Positions 23,729-38,046 of a stretch of 64,000 nt of DNA are shown here, one piece after another. The notes under the pieces are model-generated. The model was not told the DNA's origin and did no database searches. It saw only the letters and a program-made list of their open reading frames with translations. Each line of letters opens with the position of its first letter. Positions within the stretch are counted from its first letter, which is position 1. Source of the DNA: Penium margaritaceum (taxonomy: Eukaryota; Streptophyta; Zygnematophyceae; Desmidiales; Peniaceae); the NCBI GenBank assembly GCA_023375785.1, contig SZWC01006844.1:32201-96200 (forward strand), given 5' to 3'. The translations under genes were made by a program, and so were the position numbers.

Positions 23729-26700
23729 CTGACTGCGCCTGACTTTGCCCGAGTGCGTCTGAGTATGCCTGAGTGCGCGTGAGTGTGTGTGAGTGCGCCT
23801 GAGTGTGCCTGAGTGCGCCTGAGTACGCCTGAGTGCGCCTGAGGGCGCGTGAGTGCGCCTGAGTGTGCCTGAGTGTGCCTGATTGCGCCTGACTACACCT
23901 GACTGTGCCTGACTGCGCCTGACGGTGCCTGACTACGCCTGATTGCGTTTGACTGCGCATGTCTGCGCCTGATTACGCCTGACTCCGCCTGATTGCGCTT
24001 GATTGCGCCTGACTTCGCCTGAGTACGCCTGAGTGCGCCTGAGTGTGCCTGAGTGCGCCGGAGTGTGCCTGAGAGCGCCTGAGTGCGCCTGAGAGTGCCT
24101 GAGTGCGCTTCAGTGCGCCTGAGTGCGCCTGAGTTGCGCCTGAGTGTGCCTGAGTGCGCCTGCGTGCGCATGACTGCGCCTGACTCCGCCTGACTACGCC
24201 TGACTACGCTTGACTGCACCTACCTACGCTTGAGTGCGCCTGACTGTGCCTGACTGCGCCTGACTACGCCTGACTGCGCCTGATTGTGCCTGACTGCGCC
24301 TGACTACGCCTACATGCACCTGAGTGCGCCTGAGTGCGCGTGAGTGCGCCCGTTTGCGCTTGAGTGCGGCTGAGTGCGCCTGAGTGCGCCTTAGTGCGCC
24401 TGAGAATGCCCGACTGCGCCTGACTGCGCCTGAGTCCGCCTGACTGCTCCTGAGTGCGCCTGACTGTGCCTCTGTGCGCCTGAGTGCGCCTGAGAGCGCC
24501 TGAGTGCGCCTGAGTGCGCCTAAGTGCGCCTAATGCGCCTGAATGTGCCTGAGTGCGCCTGAGTGCGCCTGAGTGTGCCTGAGTGTGCATGAGTGCCCCT
24601 GAGTGCCCCTGACTACCCCTGACTGTGCCTCACTGTGCCTAACTACGCCTGATTGCGTCTGACTACACTTGACTGCACCTGAGTGTACCTGACTGCGCTT
24701 GATTGTGCCTGACTACGCCTGACTGCTCCTGACTGCGCCTGACTGCGCCTGACTGCGCCTGACTGCGCCTGAGAGCGCCTGAGTACGCCTGAGTGTGCCT
24801 GAGTGTGCTTGAGTGCGCCTGAGTGCGCCTGAGTGTGCCTGACTGCGCCTGAATGCGCTGGAGTCCGCCAGACTGCACCTGACTGTACCTGAATGCGCAT
24901 GAGTGCACCTAAGTGCGCGTGATTGCGCCTGAGAGTGCCTGAGTGCGCCTCACTGCGCCTGAGTACGCAAAAGTGCGCCTGAGTGTGCTTGAGTGCGCTT
25001 GAGTGCGCCTTAATGCCCCTGACTGCGCGTGAGTGCGCCTGAGAGCGCCTGAGTACGCCTGACTGCGCCTGACTGCGCTTGAGTGCGCATGAGTGTGCCT
25101 GAGTATGCCTGAGTGTACCTGAGTGCGCCTGAGTGCGCCTTAGTGTGCGTGACTGTGCCTGAATGCGCTTGTGTCCACCTGACTGTGCCTGACATCGCTT
25201 GACTGCGCCTGAGTGCGCCTAAGTACGCTTGAGTGCGCCTGAGAGGGCCTGAATGCGTCTGAGTGTACCTGAGTGCCCCTGAGTGCACCAGAGTGCGCCT
25301 GAGTGCGCTTTAGAGCCCCTGAGTGCGCCTGAGTGCCCTTGAGTGCGCCTGAATATGCCTGACAGTGCCTGAAAGCGTGAGACTGTGCCTGTTTCCGCCT
25401 GATTACGCCCTGACTGGGCCTGAGTGCGCCTGAGTGTGCTTGAGTGTGCCTGAGTGCACCTGAGTGCGCCTGAGTGTGCGTGAGTGTGCCTGAGTGCGCC
25501 TGAGTGTGCCTGAGAGTGCCTAATTGCGCCTGACTGCGCCTGACTGCGCCTAATTGTGCCTGACTACACCTGACTGTGCCTGACTCACCTGATTGCGCCT
25601 GACTGCACCTGCCCGCGCCTGAATACGCCTGACTACGGATGACTGTGCCTGACTGTGCCTGACTTCGCCTGACTGTGCCTGAATGCGCCTGAGTGCAGCT
25701 GAGTACGCCTGACTGTGCCTGACTGTGCCTGACGGCGTCTGACTATGCCTGACTGCGCCTGAGAGTGCCTGAGTGCGCTTTAGTGTGCCTGAGTGCACTT
25801 GAGTGTGCCTGAGTGCGCCTGAGTATGCCTAATGTACCTGAGTGCGCCTGAGTCCGCTTATGTATGCCTGAGTGCCCCTAAGTGCGCTTGATTGCGTCTG
25901 ACTGTGCCTTACTGCGCTTGACTATACTTGACTGCGCCTGACTGCGCCTGAGTGTGCCTGAGTGCGCCTGAGTGCGCCTGAGTGCGTCTGAGTGCTCTTT
26001 GTGTGCCTGAGTGCACCTGAGTGCGCTTGAGTGCGCCTGAGGGCGCCTGAGTATGCCTGAGTTCGCCTGACTGCGCGTGACAGCGCCTGACTACTCCTGA
26101 CTGCGCCTGACTATGCCTGACTGTGCCTTACTGTGCCTTTCTGCGCCTCTGTGTGCCTGAGTGCTTTCGAGTGAGCCTGAGTACGCCTGAGTGCGCCTGA
26201 GTGTGCCTGAGTGCGACTGAGTGTGCCTAAGTGCGCCTGAGTGCACCTGAATTGCGCCTGAGTGCGCCTGACTGCATCTGATTGCGCCTGACTGCGCCTG
26301 ACTGTGCCCGACTATGCCTGAAGCGCTTGACTGCGCTTGAATGCACCTGACTGCGTCTGAGTGCGCTTGACTGCGCTTGAGTGCGCCTGAGTGCACTTGA
26401 GTGTGCCTGAGTGGGCCTGAGTGCGCCTGAGTGCGCCTGAGTGCGCCTGAGTGTGCCTAACTGCGCCTGACTACGCCTGACTGCGCCTCACTGCGCCTCA
26501 CTACGCCTAACTGCACTTGACTGTGCTTGAGTGTGCCTGAGTGTTCTTGAGTGCGCCTGATTGGGCCTGAGTGCACTTGAGTGTGCCTGAGTGTGCCTAA
26601 GTGTGCCTGAGTGCGCCTGAGTGCGCCGGAGTGTGCCTGACTGCGCCTGAGTGCGCCTCACTGCGCCTGACTGCACCTGACTACGCTTGACTGCGCCTGA

Positions 26701-29700
26701 CTGCGTCTCACTGCACTTGACTTTGCTTTACTACACCTGACTGTGCCTGAGTGCGCCTGAGTGCGCCTGAGTGCACCCGTTTGCACTCGAGTGCGCCTTA
26801 GTGCACCTGAGTGTGCCTGACTGTGCCTGACTGCGCCTGACTGCGCCAGAGTGCGATTGAGTATGCCTGAGTGCGCCTGAGATCTCGTGAGTGCGCTTGA
26901 GTGCGCCTAAGTGCGCCTTACTGCGCCAGAGTACGCCTTAGTGGGCCTGAGTGTGCCTGAGTTTGCATGATTGCCCCTGAGTGGGACTTACTTCCCCTGA
27001 CTGCGCCTGACTGCCCCTCACTGCGCCTGATTGCGTCTGACTACGCCTAACTGCGCCTGAGTGTGCCTGACTGCGCCTGATTGTGCCTGAATACGCCTCA
27101 CTGCGCCTGACTGCACCTGACTGCGCCTGACTGCTCCTGACTGCGCCTGACTGCGCCTGACTACGTCTGACTGCGCCTGAGAGCACTTGAGTATGCCTAA
27201 GTGTGCCTGAGTGTGCCTGAGTGCGCCTGAGTGCGCCTGAGTGCACCTGAGTGTGCCTGACTGCGCCTAAATTTGCCTAAGTCCGCCTGACTGCGCCTAA
27301 CTGAACCTGAATGCACCTGACTGCGCTTGAGTGCGCCTGAGAGCGCCTAAGTGTGCCTGGGAGCGCCTGGGAGCGCTTGAGTGTGCTTGAGCACGCCTGA
27401 GTGCGCCGGAGTGTGCCTGAGTGTGCCTGAGAGCCCCTGAGTGCGCCTGAGTACCCCTGAGTGCGTCTGACTACGCCTCACTGCGCCTGACAGCGTGTGA
27501 CTGTGCATGATTGCGCCTGATTGCGCCCTGACTAGGCATGAGTGCGCGTAAGTGTGCCTGAGTGTGCGTGAGTGCGCCTGAGTGCGCCTGAGTGTGCCTG
27601 AGTGCGCGTGAGTGCGCCTGAGTGTGCCTAAGTTTGCCTGAGTGCGCCAGCCTGTACCTGACTGGGCCCGATTGCGCCTGACTGCGCCTGACTGTGCCTG
27701 ACAATGCTCGATTGCACCTAACTGCACCTGCCCGCGCCTGACTGCGCCTGACTGCGGCTCACTGTGCCTGACTGCGCCTGACTGCGCCTGACTACGCCTG
27801 ACTACGCCTGAGTGTACCTCACTGCACCTGACTGTGCATGACTGCGCTTGACTGCGCCTGACTGTGCCTAACTGCGCCTGACTGCGCCTGACTGTGCCTG
27901 ACTGCGCTTCACTGCGCATGACTGCGCCTGACTGCGCCTGAGAGTGCCTGAGTGCGCCTGAGTGCACCAGAGTGCTCTTGAGTGCGCCTAAGTGTGCCTG
28001 ACTGCGCCTGAGTTCGCTCAAGTGTGCCTGAGTGCCCCTAAGTGAGCTGACTGCACCTGACTGCACCTTACAACGTGTGACTGTGCTTGACTGGGCCTGA
28101 CTGCACCTGACTGCACCTGACTGCGCCTGACTGCGCCTGACTGTGCCTGACTGCACCTGACTACGCCTGACTGCACCTGACTTCGCCTGATTGCGCCTTA
28201 CTGCGCCTGACTGCGCCTGTGTGCACCTGAGTGTGCCTGAGTGCGCCTGAGTGCGCCTGAGTGCGCCTGAGTGTGCCTGAGTGCGATTGAGTGCACCTCA
28301 GTGCGCCTGAGTGCGCCTGAATTGTGCCTGAGTGCGCGTGAGTGCGCCTGACTGCGCCTGACCGCGCCTGACTGCGCCTGACTACGCCTGACTGCGCCTG
28401 ACTGCGCCTGATAGCATCTGACTGCGCTTGACTGTGCTTGACCACGCCTTACTGCACCTGACTGCGCCTGACTGCGCCTGACTGCGCTTGACTGCGCCTG
28501 GGTGCGCCTGAGTGCGCCTGAGTGCGCCTGATTGCGCCCGAGTGCCCCTGAGTGCCCCTGACTGCGCATTATTGCGCCTGACTGTGCCTGACTGGATCTG
28601 ACTACGCCTGACTGCACCTGAATGCGCCTAAGTGCGCCTGACTACGCCTGACAGCGCCTGACTGCACCTGACAGCGCTTGACTGCGCCTAACTGCAACTG
28701 ACTGCGCCTGACTGTGCCTGACTGCTCCTGATTGCGCCTGACTGCGCCTGACTGCGCCTAACTGCGCCTGAGAGCACCTCAGTGTGCCTGAGTGTACCTG
28801 ACTGCGCCTGACTGCGCTTGAGAGTGTGTGAGTGCGCCTGAGTGTGCCTGAGTGTACCTGAGTGCGCCTGAGTGCGCCTGAGTGCGCCTGAGTGCGCCTG
28901 AGTTTGCCTGAGTGCGCCTGAGGGCGCTTGAGTGCGCCTGAGTGTGCCTGAGTACGCCTAAGTCTGCTTAAGTGTGCCTGGGTGCCCCTGAGTGCGCCTG
29001 ACTTCGCCTGACTGCGCTTGATTGTGTGTGACTGTGCCTGACTGCACCTGATTGCGCCTGAGTGCGCCTGAGTGCGCCTGAGTGCGCCGAGTGCGCCTCA
29101 GTGCGCCTAACTGTGCCTGAGTGCGACTGAGTGCATCTGAGTGCGCCTGAGTGCGCCTGAATTGCGCCTGAGTGCGCCTGAGTGCGCTCGACTGCGCCTG
29201 ATTGCGCCTGACTGCGCCTGACTGTACCTAACTACGCCTGACTGCGCTTGACTACGCCTCACAGCGCCTGACTGCGCTTCACTGTGCCCGACTACGCCTG
29301 ACTGCGCCTGAGTGAGCCTGAGTGGGCCTGAGTGCGCCTAAGTGTGCCTGACTGCGTTTGAGTGCACCTGACCGCGCCTAAGTGCACCTGAGTGCGCCTG
29401 AGTGTGCCTGACTGCGCCTGACTGCGCCTCAATCCGCCTGACTGCGCCTGAGTGTGCATGACTGTACCTGCGTGCGCCTGGGTGCGCCTGAGTGTGCTTG
29501 AGTGTGCCTGAGTGCACCTGAGTGCACCTATGTGCGCGTGAGTGCGCTCGAATGTGCCTGAGTGCGCCTGAGTGCGCCTAAGTGTGCCTGAGTGCGCCTG
29601 AGTTCCCCTGAGTACCCCTGAGTGCGCCTGACTGCGCCTAACTGCACCTGACTACGTGTGACTGCGTCCGACTGCGCCTGAGTGCGCCTGAGTACGCCTA

Positions 29701-32700
29701 AGTGCGCCTGACTGCGCCTGACTCCGCCTGCCTGCGCCTGACTGCGCCTGACTGCGCCTGATTGCGCCTATCTGCGCTTGACTGTGCTTGACTAATCCTG
29801 AGATCGCCTGAGTGAGCCTAAGTGCACCTGAGTGCACCTTAGTGCGCTTGAGTGTGCCTGAGTGCGCGTGAGTACGCCTGAGTGCACCTCTGGGCACCTG
29901 AGTACGCCTGAGTGTGCCTGAGTGTGCCTGAGTGCACCTGAGTACGCCTGCGTCCGCATAAGTGTGCCTGAGTGCCCCTAAGTGCACCTGACTGCACCTG
30001 ACTGTGCTTAACTCCGTGATACTGTGCCTGACTGCGCTTGACTTCGCCAAAGTGCGTCTGAGTGCGCCTGAGTGCGCGTGAGTGTGTCTGAGTACGCCTG
30101 ACTGTGCCTGAGTGCGCCTGATTGCGCCTGAGTGCGCCTGAGGGCGCCTGAGTGCGCCTGACTGCGCCTGATTGCGCCTGACTGCACCTGACTGCGCCTG
30201 ACTGCGCCTGACGGTGCCTAACTACGCCTGACTGTGTTTGACTGCGCATGTCTGCGCCTGATTACGCCTGACTGCGCCTGATTGCGCTTGATTGTGCCTG
30301 ACTGCGCCTAAGTGCGCCTGAGTGCGCCTGAGTGCGCCTGAGTGCGCCTGAGTGTGCTTGAGAGTGCCTGAGTGCGCTTGAGTGCGCATGAGTGCGCCTG
30401 AGTTGCGCCTGAGTGCGCCTGAGTGCGCCTGAGTGCGCCTGAGTGCGCATGACTGCGCCTGACTGCGCCTGACTGCGCCTGACTACGCCTAACTGCGCCT
30501 GTCTACGCTTGATTGCGCCTGGCTGCGCCTGACTGCGCCTCACTGCGCCTGACTGCGCCTGACTATGCCTTAATGCGCCTGAGTGCGCCTGAGTGCACGT
30601 GAGTGCGCCCCTTTGCGCTTGAGTGGGGCTGAGTGCACCTGAGTGTGCCTTAGTGCGCCTGAGTATGCCAGACTGCGCCTGACTGCGCGTGAGTCCCCCT
30701 CACTGCGCCTAAGTGCGCCTGACTGCGCCTCTGTGTGCCTGAGTGCGCTGGAGTGCGCCTGAGAGCGCCTACGTGTGCCTGAGTGCGCCTAAGTGCGCAT
30801 GAGTGCACCTAAATGTGCCTGAGTGCGCCTGAGTACCACTAAGTGTGCCTGAGTGCGCATGAGTGGCCCTGAGTGCCCCTGACTGCCCCTGACTGCGCCT
30901 GACTGTGCCTGACTGGGCCTGATTGCAACTGAATACGCGTGACTGCGCCTGAGTGCGCCTGACTGCGCCTCATTGTGCCTGACTACGCCTGACTGCGCCT
31001 GACTGCGGCTGACTGCAATTGACTGCGCCTGACTGCTCCTGACTGCACCTGACTGCGCTTGACTGCGCCTGACTGCGCGTGACTGCGCGTGAGAGCGCCT
31101 GAGTGTTCCTGAGTGTGCTTAAGTGTGCCTAAGTGCGCCTGAGTGTGCCTGATAGCGCCTGAATGCGCTTGAGTCTGCCTGGCTGCGCTTGACTGCACCT
31201 GAATGTGCCTGAGTGCACATGAGTGCGCCTGAATGTGCCTGAGTGCACCTGAGTGCGCAAAAGTGCGCCTCAGTCCGCCTGAGTGCGCTTGAGTGCGCCT
31301 TACTGCCCCTGACTGCGCCTGAGTGCACCTGAGAGCGCCTGAGTACGCCTGACTACGCCTAACTGCGCTTGAGTGCGCATGAGTGCGCCCGAGTGTGCCT
31401 GAGTGCGCCTGAGTGCGCCTGAGTGCGCCTGAGTGTGTGTGACTGTGCCTGAATGCGCCTGTGTCCGCCTGGCTGCGCCTGACATCGCATGACTACACCT
31501 GAGTGCGCCTAAGTGCGCCTGAGTGCGCCTGAGAGCGCCTGAATGCACCTGAGTGCGCCTGAGTGCGCCTGAGTACGCCGGAGTGCGCCTGAGTGCGCCT
31601 TAGAGCCCCTGAGTGCGCCTGAGTGCCCCTGAGTGCGCCTGAATACGCCTGACTACGCCTGAAAGCGTGAGACTGAGCCTGACTTCGCCTGATTGCGCCG
31701 TGACTGGGAGTGAGTGCGCCTGAGTGCGCTTGAGTGTGCCTGAGTGTGCCTGAGTGTGTCTGAGTGCGCCTGAGTGCGCCTGAGTGTGCCTGAGAGTCCC
31801 TAATTGCGCCTGACTGTGCATGACTGCGCCTGATTGCGAGTGACAATGCCTGACTGCGCCTGACTCACCTGATTGCACCTGACTGTACCTGCCTGCGCCT
31901 GACTACGCATGACTGCGGATGACTCTGCCTGAATGCGCCTGACTGCGCCTGATTGTGCCTGAGTGTGCCTGAGTGCGCCTGAGTATGCCTGAGTGCGTCT
32001 GAGTACTCTTAGTGTGCCTGAGTGCACTTGAGTGCACCTGAGTACGCCTGAGGGCGCTTGAGAATGCCTGAGTGCGCCTGATTGCGAGTGACAGCGCCTG
32101 ACTACGCCTGACTGAGCCTGACTGCGCCTGACTGCGCCTTACTTTGCATGCCTTCGCCTGTGTGCGCCTGAGTGCGCCTGAGTGCGCCTGAGTATGCCTG
32201 AGTGTGTCTGAGTGTGCCTGAGTGCGACTGAGTGCGCCTGAGTGCGCGTGAGTGCACCTGAATTGCGCCTGAGTGTGCCTGGGTGCGCCTGACTGCGCCT
32301 GACTGTGTCTCACTACGCTTGACTGCGCTTGACTGTGCCTGACTCCGCCTGACTGCGCTTGACTATGCCTGAATGCGCCTGACTGCGCCTGAAGCACTTG
32401 ACTTCGCCTGACTGCGCCTGACTGCGTCTGAGTGCGCCTCAGTGGGCCAGAGTGCACTTGAGTGCGCCTGAGTGCGCCTAAGTACACCTGAGTGTGCTTG
32501 TGTGCGCCTGACTGTGCCTCAGTGCGCGTGACTACGCCTGAGAGCGCCTGAGTGCGCCTGAGTGCGCATGAGTATGCTTGAATGCACCTGAGTGCGCCTG
32601 AGTGCGCCTAAGTGTGCCTGAGTGCGCCTGAGTGCCCCTGAGTGCCCCTGACTGCGTCAGACTGTGCCTCACTGCGCCTGACTGCGTCTAACTGCGCCTG

Positions 32701-35700
32701 ACTGCGCCTGAGTGCGCTTGAGTGCGCCTGACTGCTCCTGACAAAGCCTGACTGCGCCTGACTGCACCTGACAGTGCCTGACTGTGCCTAACTGCGCCTC
32801 AGTGCGCATGACTGTGCCTGATTGCTCCTGAGTTTGCCTGACTGCGCCTGACTGTGCGTGACTGCGCCTAACTGCGCCTGAGAGCACCTGAGTGCGCCTG
32901 AGTGTGCCTGAGTGCGCCTGAGTGCGCCTGAGTGCACCTTAGTGTGCCAAAGTGCGCCTTAGTATGCCTCACTACTCCTAAATACGTCTGAGTGCGCCTG
33001 AGTGTACCTAAGAGCGCCTGAGTACGCCTGAGTGCGCCTGAGTGCACCTGATTGCGCCTGAGTGCGCCTTAGTGCACCTTAGTGCCCCTGAGCGTGCCTG
33101 AGTTCCCTTGACTGCGCTTGACTACGCCTGACTACGCCTGAATGCGTCTGACTGCGCCTGACTGCGCCTGAGTGCGCCTGACTGCGCCTGGCTATGCCTG
33201 ACTGCGCATGACTGTGCCTAACTACGCCTGACTGCGCCTGACTGCGCCTAACTGCGCCTGACTGTGCCTAACTGCGTCTGACTGCACCTGACTGGGCTTT
33301 GCCTGCGCCTGACTGCGCCTGAGAGCGCCTGACTCTGCCTGCGTGTGCTTAAGTGCGCCTGAGTATGCCTGAGTGCGCCTGAGTGCGCCTGAGTGTGCCT
33401 GAGTGCGCCTGAGTGCGCCTGAGTGCGCCTGAGTCCGCGTGAGTGTGCATGAGTACGCCTCATTGCGCCTGACAGCGCCTGACTGTGCCTGACTACGCCT
33501 AAGTGCGCCTGAGTGCGCTTGAGTGCACCTCAGTGCGCATGAGTGCACCTGAGTGCACCTGAGTACGCCTGAGTGTGTCTGAGTGTGCCTGACTGCGCCT
33601 AAATGCGCCTGAGTCCGCCTGATTGCGGGTGAGTGCGTCCGAGTGCGCATGAGTGCGCCTGAGAGCACCTGAGTTGGACTGAATGCGCGAGAGTGCGCTT
33701 GAGAGCCCCTGAGTGTGCCTGAGTGCCCCTGAGTGCGTCTGACTACGCCCGACCGCACCTGACTGTGCCTGACTGGGCCTGAGTACGCCTAACTGCACCT
33801 GACTATGCCTGACTGCGCCTGACTGCGCCTGACTGTGCCTGGCTGCGCCTGATTGCACGCGCCTTAATGCGCCTGGCTGCACCTGACTACGCCTGACTGC
33901 GCCTGAGAGCGCCTGAGTGCGCATGAGTGCGCCTGAGTACACCTGAGTGCACCTGAAGGCACATGGATGCGCCTGAGTGCGCCTGAGTCCACCTGAGTGT
34001 ACCTGAGTGCCCCTGAGTGCGCTTGAGTATGCCTGACTATGCATGACAATGTGTGACTGTGCCTGGCTGCGCCTGACTGCGCTTGACTGCGCCTGAGAAC
34101 GCCTAAGTGCGCCTGAGTGCGCCTGAGTGTACCTGAGTGCGCGTGAGTGCGCCTGAGTGCGCCTTAGTACGCCTGAGTGCACGCGAGAGTGCCTGACAGG
34201 GCCTGCCTGCGCCTGACTGCGCCTGCCTGTGCCTGACTGCGCTTGACTGCGCCTGACTATGCCTGACTACGCCTGATTGTGCCTGACTTTGCCTGCATGC
34301 GCTTGACTGCGCCTGATTGCGCCTGATTGTGCCTAAGAGCGCCTGAGTGCGCCTGACTGCGCCTGACTGCGCCCGAGTGTGCCTGAGAGCGCCTGAGTAT
34401 GCCTGAGTTCTCTTGAGTGCGCCTGAGGGCGCCTGAGTGTGCCTGAGTGTGCCTCAATGCGCCAGAGTCCGCTTAAGTGTGCCTGAGTGCCCCCGAGTAT
34501 GCCTGACTACGCCTGACTACGCTTGACTGCGTGTGACTGTGCCTGACTGCGCCTAACTGCGCCTGACTGCGCCTGACTGCGCCTGAGTGCGTCTGAGTGC
34601 GCCTGAGTGTACCTGAGTATGCCTGCGTGCGCCTGAGTACGCCTGAGTGTGCCTGAGTGTGCGTGACTGCGCCTGACTGCGCTTGACTATGCGTGACTGT
34701 GCCTGACTGCACCTGACTGCGCCTGGCTGCGCATGACTGCGCCTTACTGTGCCTGACCATGCCTGACTGCGCCTGAATGCGCCTGACTGCGCCTGACTGT
34801 GCCTCACTACGCTTGACTGCGTCTGAGTTCGCCTCAGTGTGCCTGAGTACGCCTGAGGTTACCTGAGTGCGCCTGAGTGCGCCTGAGTGCGCCTGAGTTG
34901 CGCCTGAGTGCGCCTGCGTGCCCATGAGTGCGCATGAGTGCGCCTGACTGCGCCTTAATGCGCCTGACTCCCCTGACTGCTCCAGACTACGCCTCACTTC
35001 GCCTGACTACGCCTGACTGCGCCTGACTACGCTTGACTGCGCCTGATTGCGCGTGACTGCGCCTTAGTGCGCCTGAGTGCACGTGAATGCGCCTGAGTGC
35101 ACCTGAGTGCGCCTGAGTGCGCTTGAGTGCCCCTGAGTGCCCCAGAGTGCCCTTGACTGTGCATGACTGCGCCTGACTGCGCCTGACTGCGCCTGACTAC
35201 ACCTGCCTGCGCTTGAGTGCGCTTGACTATGCCTGACTGCGCCTCAGTGCGCCTGACTGCGCTTGAGTGCGCTTGAGTACACCTGAGTGCGCCTGGGTGC
35301 GCTTGAGTGCGCCTGAGTGCGCCTGAATGTGCCTGAGTGTGCCTGAGTGTGCCTAACTGCGCCTCAGTGGACCCAAGTCCACTTGACTATGCCTGACTGC
35401 GCCTAACTACGCCGGAGTGCTTCAGAGTGCTTGTGAGTGCACCTGAGAGCGCCTGAGTGTGCCTGAGTGTGCCCGAGTGCGCCTAAGTGCGCCTGAGTAC
35501 GCTTGAATGTGCCTGAGTGCCCCTGAGTGCCCCTGACCACGCCTGACTGCGCCTGACTGCGCCTGACCGCGTCTGAATGCGCTTGACTGCACCTGACTGT
35601 ACCTGACTACGCCAGACTGTGCCTGACTGCGCCAGTCTGCGCCTGACTGCGCCTGACTGCGCCTGTCTGTGCTTGATTGTTCTTTACTGTGCTTGACTCC

Positions 35701-38040
35701 ACCTGACTGCGCCTGACTGCGCCTGACTGCGCCTGAATACGTCTGAGTGGGCCTGATTGCGCCTGAGTATGCCTGAGGGCGCATGAGTGCGCCTGAGTGC
35801 GCTTGAGTGCGCCTGAGTCCACCTGAGTGTGCCAAAGTGCCCCTAAGTGGGCTTGACTGCACCTGACTGTGCCTGGTTGCGTGTGACTGTGCTTGATTGT
35901 GCCTGACTGTGCCTGACTGTGATTGAGTGCACCTGAGTGCGCCTGAGTGCGCCTGAGCGTGCTTGAGTGTTCCTGAGTGCGCCTGTGTGCGCCTGAGTGT
36001 GCCTGAGTGCGCCTGACTGTGCTTCATTACGCCTGACGGCGCCTGACTGTGCATGAATGCGCCTGAGTGCGCCTGACGGTGCCTGCCTCTGCTGACTGCC
36101 CCTGAATGCGCCTAACTAGGCCTTACTGTGCCTGCCTGTGCCTGACTGCGCCTGAGAGCGCCAGAGTGCGCCTGAGTGCGCCTGAGTGCGCCTGAGTGCG
36201 CCTGAGTGCGCCTGAGTACGCCTGAGTGTGCCTGAGTACGCCTGAGTGCGCCTCAGTGTGCCTGAGTGCGCCTGAGTACGCCTGAGTGCGCCTGAGTGTG
36301 CCTGAGTACGCCTGAGTGCGCCTTTGTGCGCCTGAGTGTCCCTGAGTGCCCCTGAGTGCGCCTGACTGTGCTTGACTTTGCCTGACTGCGCCCGACTGCG
36401 CCTGACTGCGCCTGAGAGCGCCTGAGTGCGCCTGAGTGCGCCTGAGTACGCCTGACTGCGCCTGAGTGCGCCTGACTGCGCCTGACTGCGCCTGACTGCG
36501 CCTGACTGCGCCTGACTGCGCCTGACTGCGCCTGACTGCGCCTGACTGCGCCTGACTGCGCCTGACTGCGCCTGACTGCGCCTGACTGCGCCTGACTGCG
36601 CCTGACTGCGCCTGAGTGCGCCTGAGTGCGCCTGAGTGTGCCTGAGTACGCCTGAGTGCGCCTCAGTGTGCCTGAGTGCGCCTGAGTACGCCTGAGTGCG
36701 CCTGAGTGTGCCTGAGTACGCCTGAGTGCGCCTTTGTGCGCCTGAGTGTCCCTGAGTGCCCCTGAGTGCGCCTGACTGTGCTTGACTTTGCCTGACTGCG
36801 CCCGAATGCGCCTGACTACGCTTGAGAGCGCTTGAGTGCCCCTGAGTGTGCATGAGTGCGCCTGAGTGCGCCTGAGTGTGCCTGAGTGCACCTGAGTACG
36901 CTTGACTGCGCCTGACTGCGCCTGGCTGCGTGTGTCTGCGCCTAACTGCGCCTCACTCCGCCTGACTGCGCCTGACTGCGCATGTCTGCGCCTGACTGCG
37001 CCTGACTGCGCCTGACTGCGCCTAACTGCGCCTGACTGCGCCTGACTGCGCCTGACTGTGCCTGACTGTGCCTGACTGCACCTGACTGCGCCTGACTGCG
37101 CCTAAGTGCGCGTGAGAGCGCCTGAGAGCTCCTGACAGCGCCTGACTGCACCTAACTGCGCCTGAGTGCGCCTGACTGTGCATGACTGCGCCTCACCATG
37201 CCTGACTGCGCCTGATTGCGCCTGACTACGCCTCACTGTGCCTGACTGCGCCTTACTGAGCCTGACTGCGCCTGAGAGCGCCTAAGAGCACCTGAGTGCG
37301 CCCGAGTGCGCCTCAGTGCGCCTGAGTGCGCCTGAGTGCGCCTGAGTGCGCCTGAGTACGCCTGAGTGCGCCTGAGTGTGCCTGACTGCGCCAGACAGCG
37401 CCTGGCCACACCTGAGTGCGCCTAAGTGTGCCTGAGTGCGCCTGAGTGCGCCTGAGTGCACCTGAATGTGCCTGAGTGTCCCTGAGTGTGCCTGAGTGCC
37501 CCTGAGTGCCCCTCACTGGGCCTGACTGCGCCTAACTGCGTCTGACTGCACGTGACTGCGCCTGACTGTGCCTGACTGCGCCTCAGTGCACCTGACTGTG
37601 CCTGACTGCTTCTGACTGCACCTGACTTCGCCTGCCTGCGCCTGACTGCACCTGACTGCGCCTGACTACGCCTGACTGCGCCTGACTGCGGCAGACTGTG
37701 CGTGACTGTGCCTGACTGCGCCTGACTGCGCTTGACTGCGCCTGACAGCACCTGACTACGCTTGACTGCACCTGACTGTGCCTAACTCCTGAGTGCGCCT
37801 GAGTGCGCCTGAGTGCGCCTGAGTACGCCTGCGTATGCCTGAGTACGCCTGAGTGTGCATGAGTGCACCTGAGTGTGCCTGAGTGCGCCTGACTGCGCCT
37901 GACTGCGCCTGACTGGGCCTGACTGCGCCTGACTGCGCCTGACTGTGCCTGACTGTGCCTGACTGCGCCTGAGTGTACTTGAGTGCGCCAGTTTGCGCCT
38001 GACTGTGCCTGACTATGCTTGACTGCGCCTGACTGTGCTC
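23729..38040 (+). repeat. 10-bp satellite array, left arm part 2
   Basis: About 1,430 decamers in the same orientation as 2706-19885, starting with the right-hand target duplication CTGAC (23729-23733). The same two unit types and the same transition variants are present. Recurrent 11-bp units (GAGTTGCGCCTGAG at 24131, 30400 and 34895; GAATTGCGCCTGAG near 26250, 29160 and 32262) mark larger repeats. No gene is visible in any part of it. Confidence 0.95.
36251..36810 (+). repeat. 410-bp direct duplication around a pure decamer run
   Basis: The block at about 36251-36400 (containing CCTCAGTGTG, CCTTTGTGCG and CTTGACTTTG) recurs at 36661-36810 with a 410-bp offset. Between them, 36471-36610 is 14 identical CCTGACTGCG units. 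The layout repeats that at 5081-5730. Confidence 0.85.
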
Positions 38041-38046
38041 CAAGCG
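38036..38046. other. Satellite orientation switch
   Basis: To the left the + strand reads TGCGCCTGAC units up to CTGACTGTGCTC. To the right it reads CAAGCGCAGTCAGGCG, the reverse complement, and stays so to the window end. The two sides form an inverted repeat (TGTGCT / AAGCGCA) with about two central bases. No N marks the join. Confidence 0.93.
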
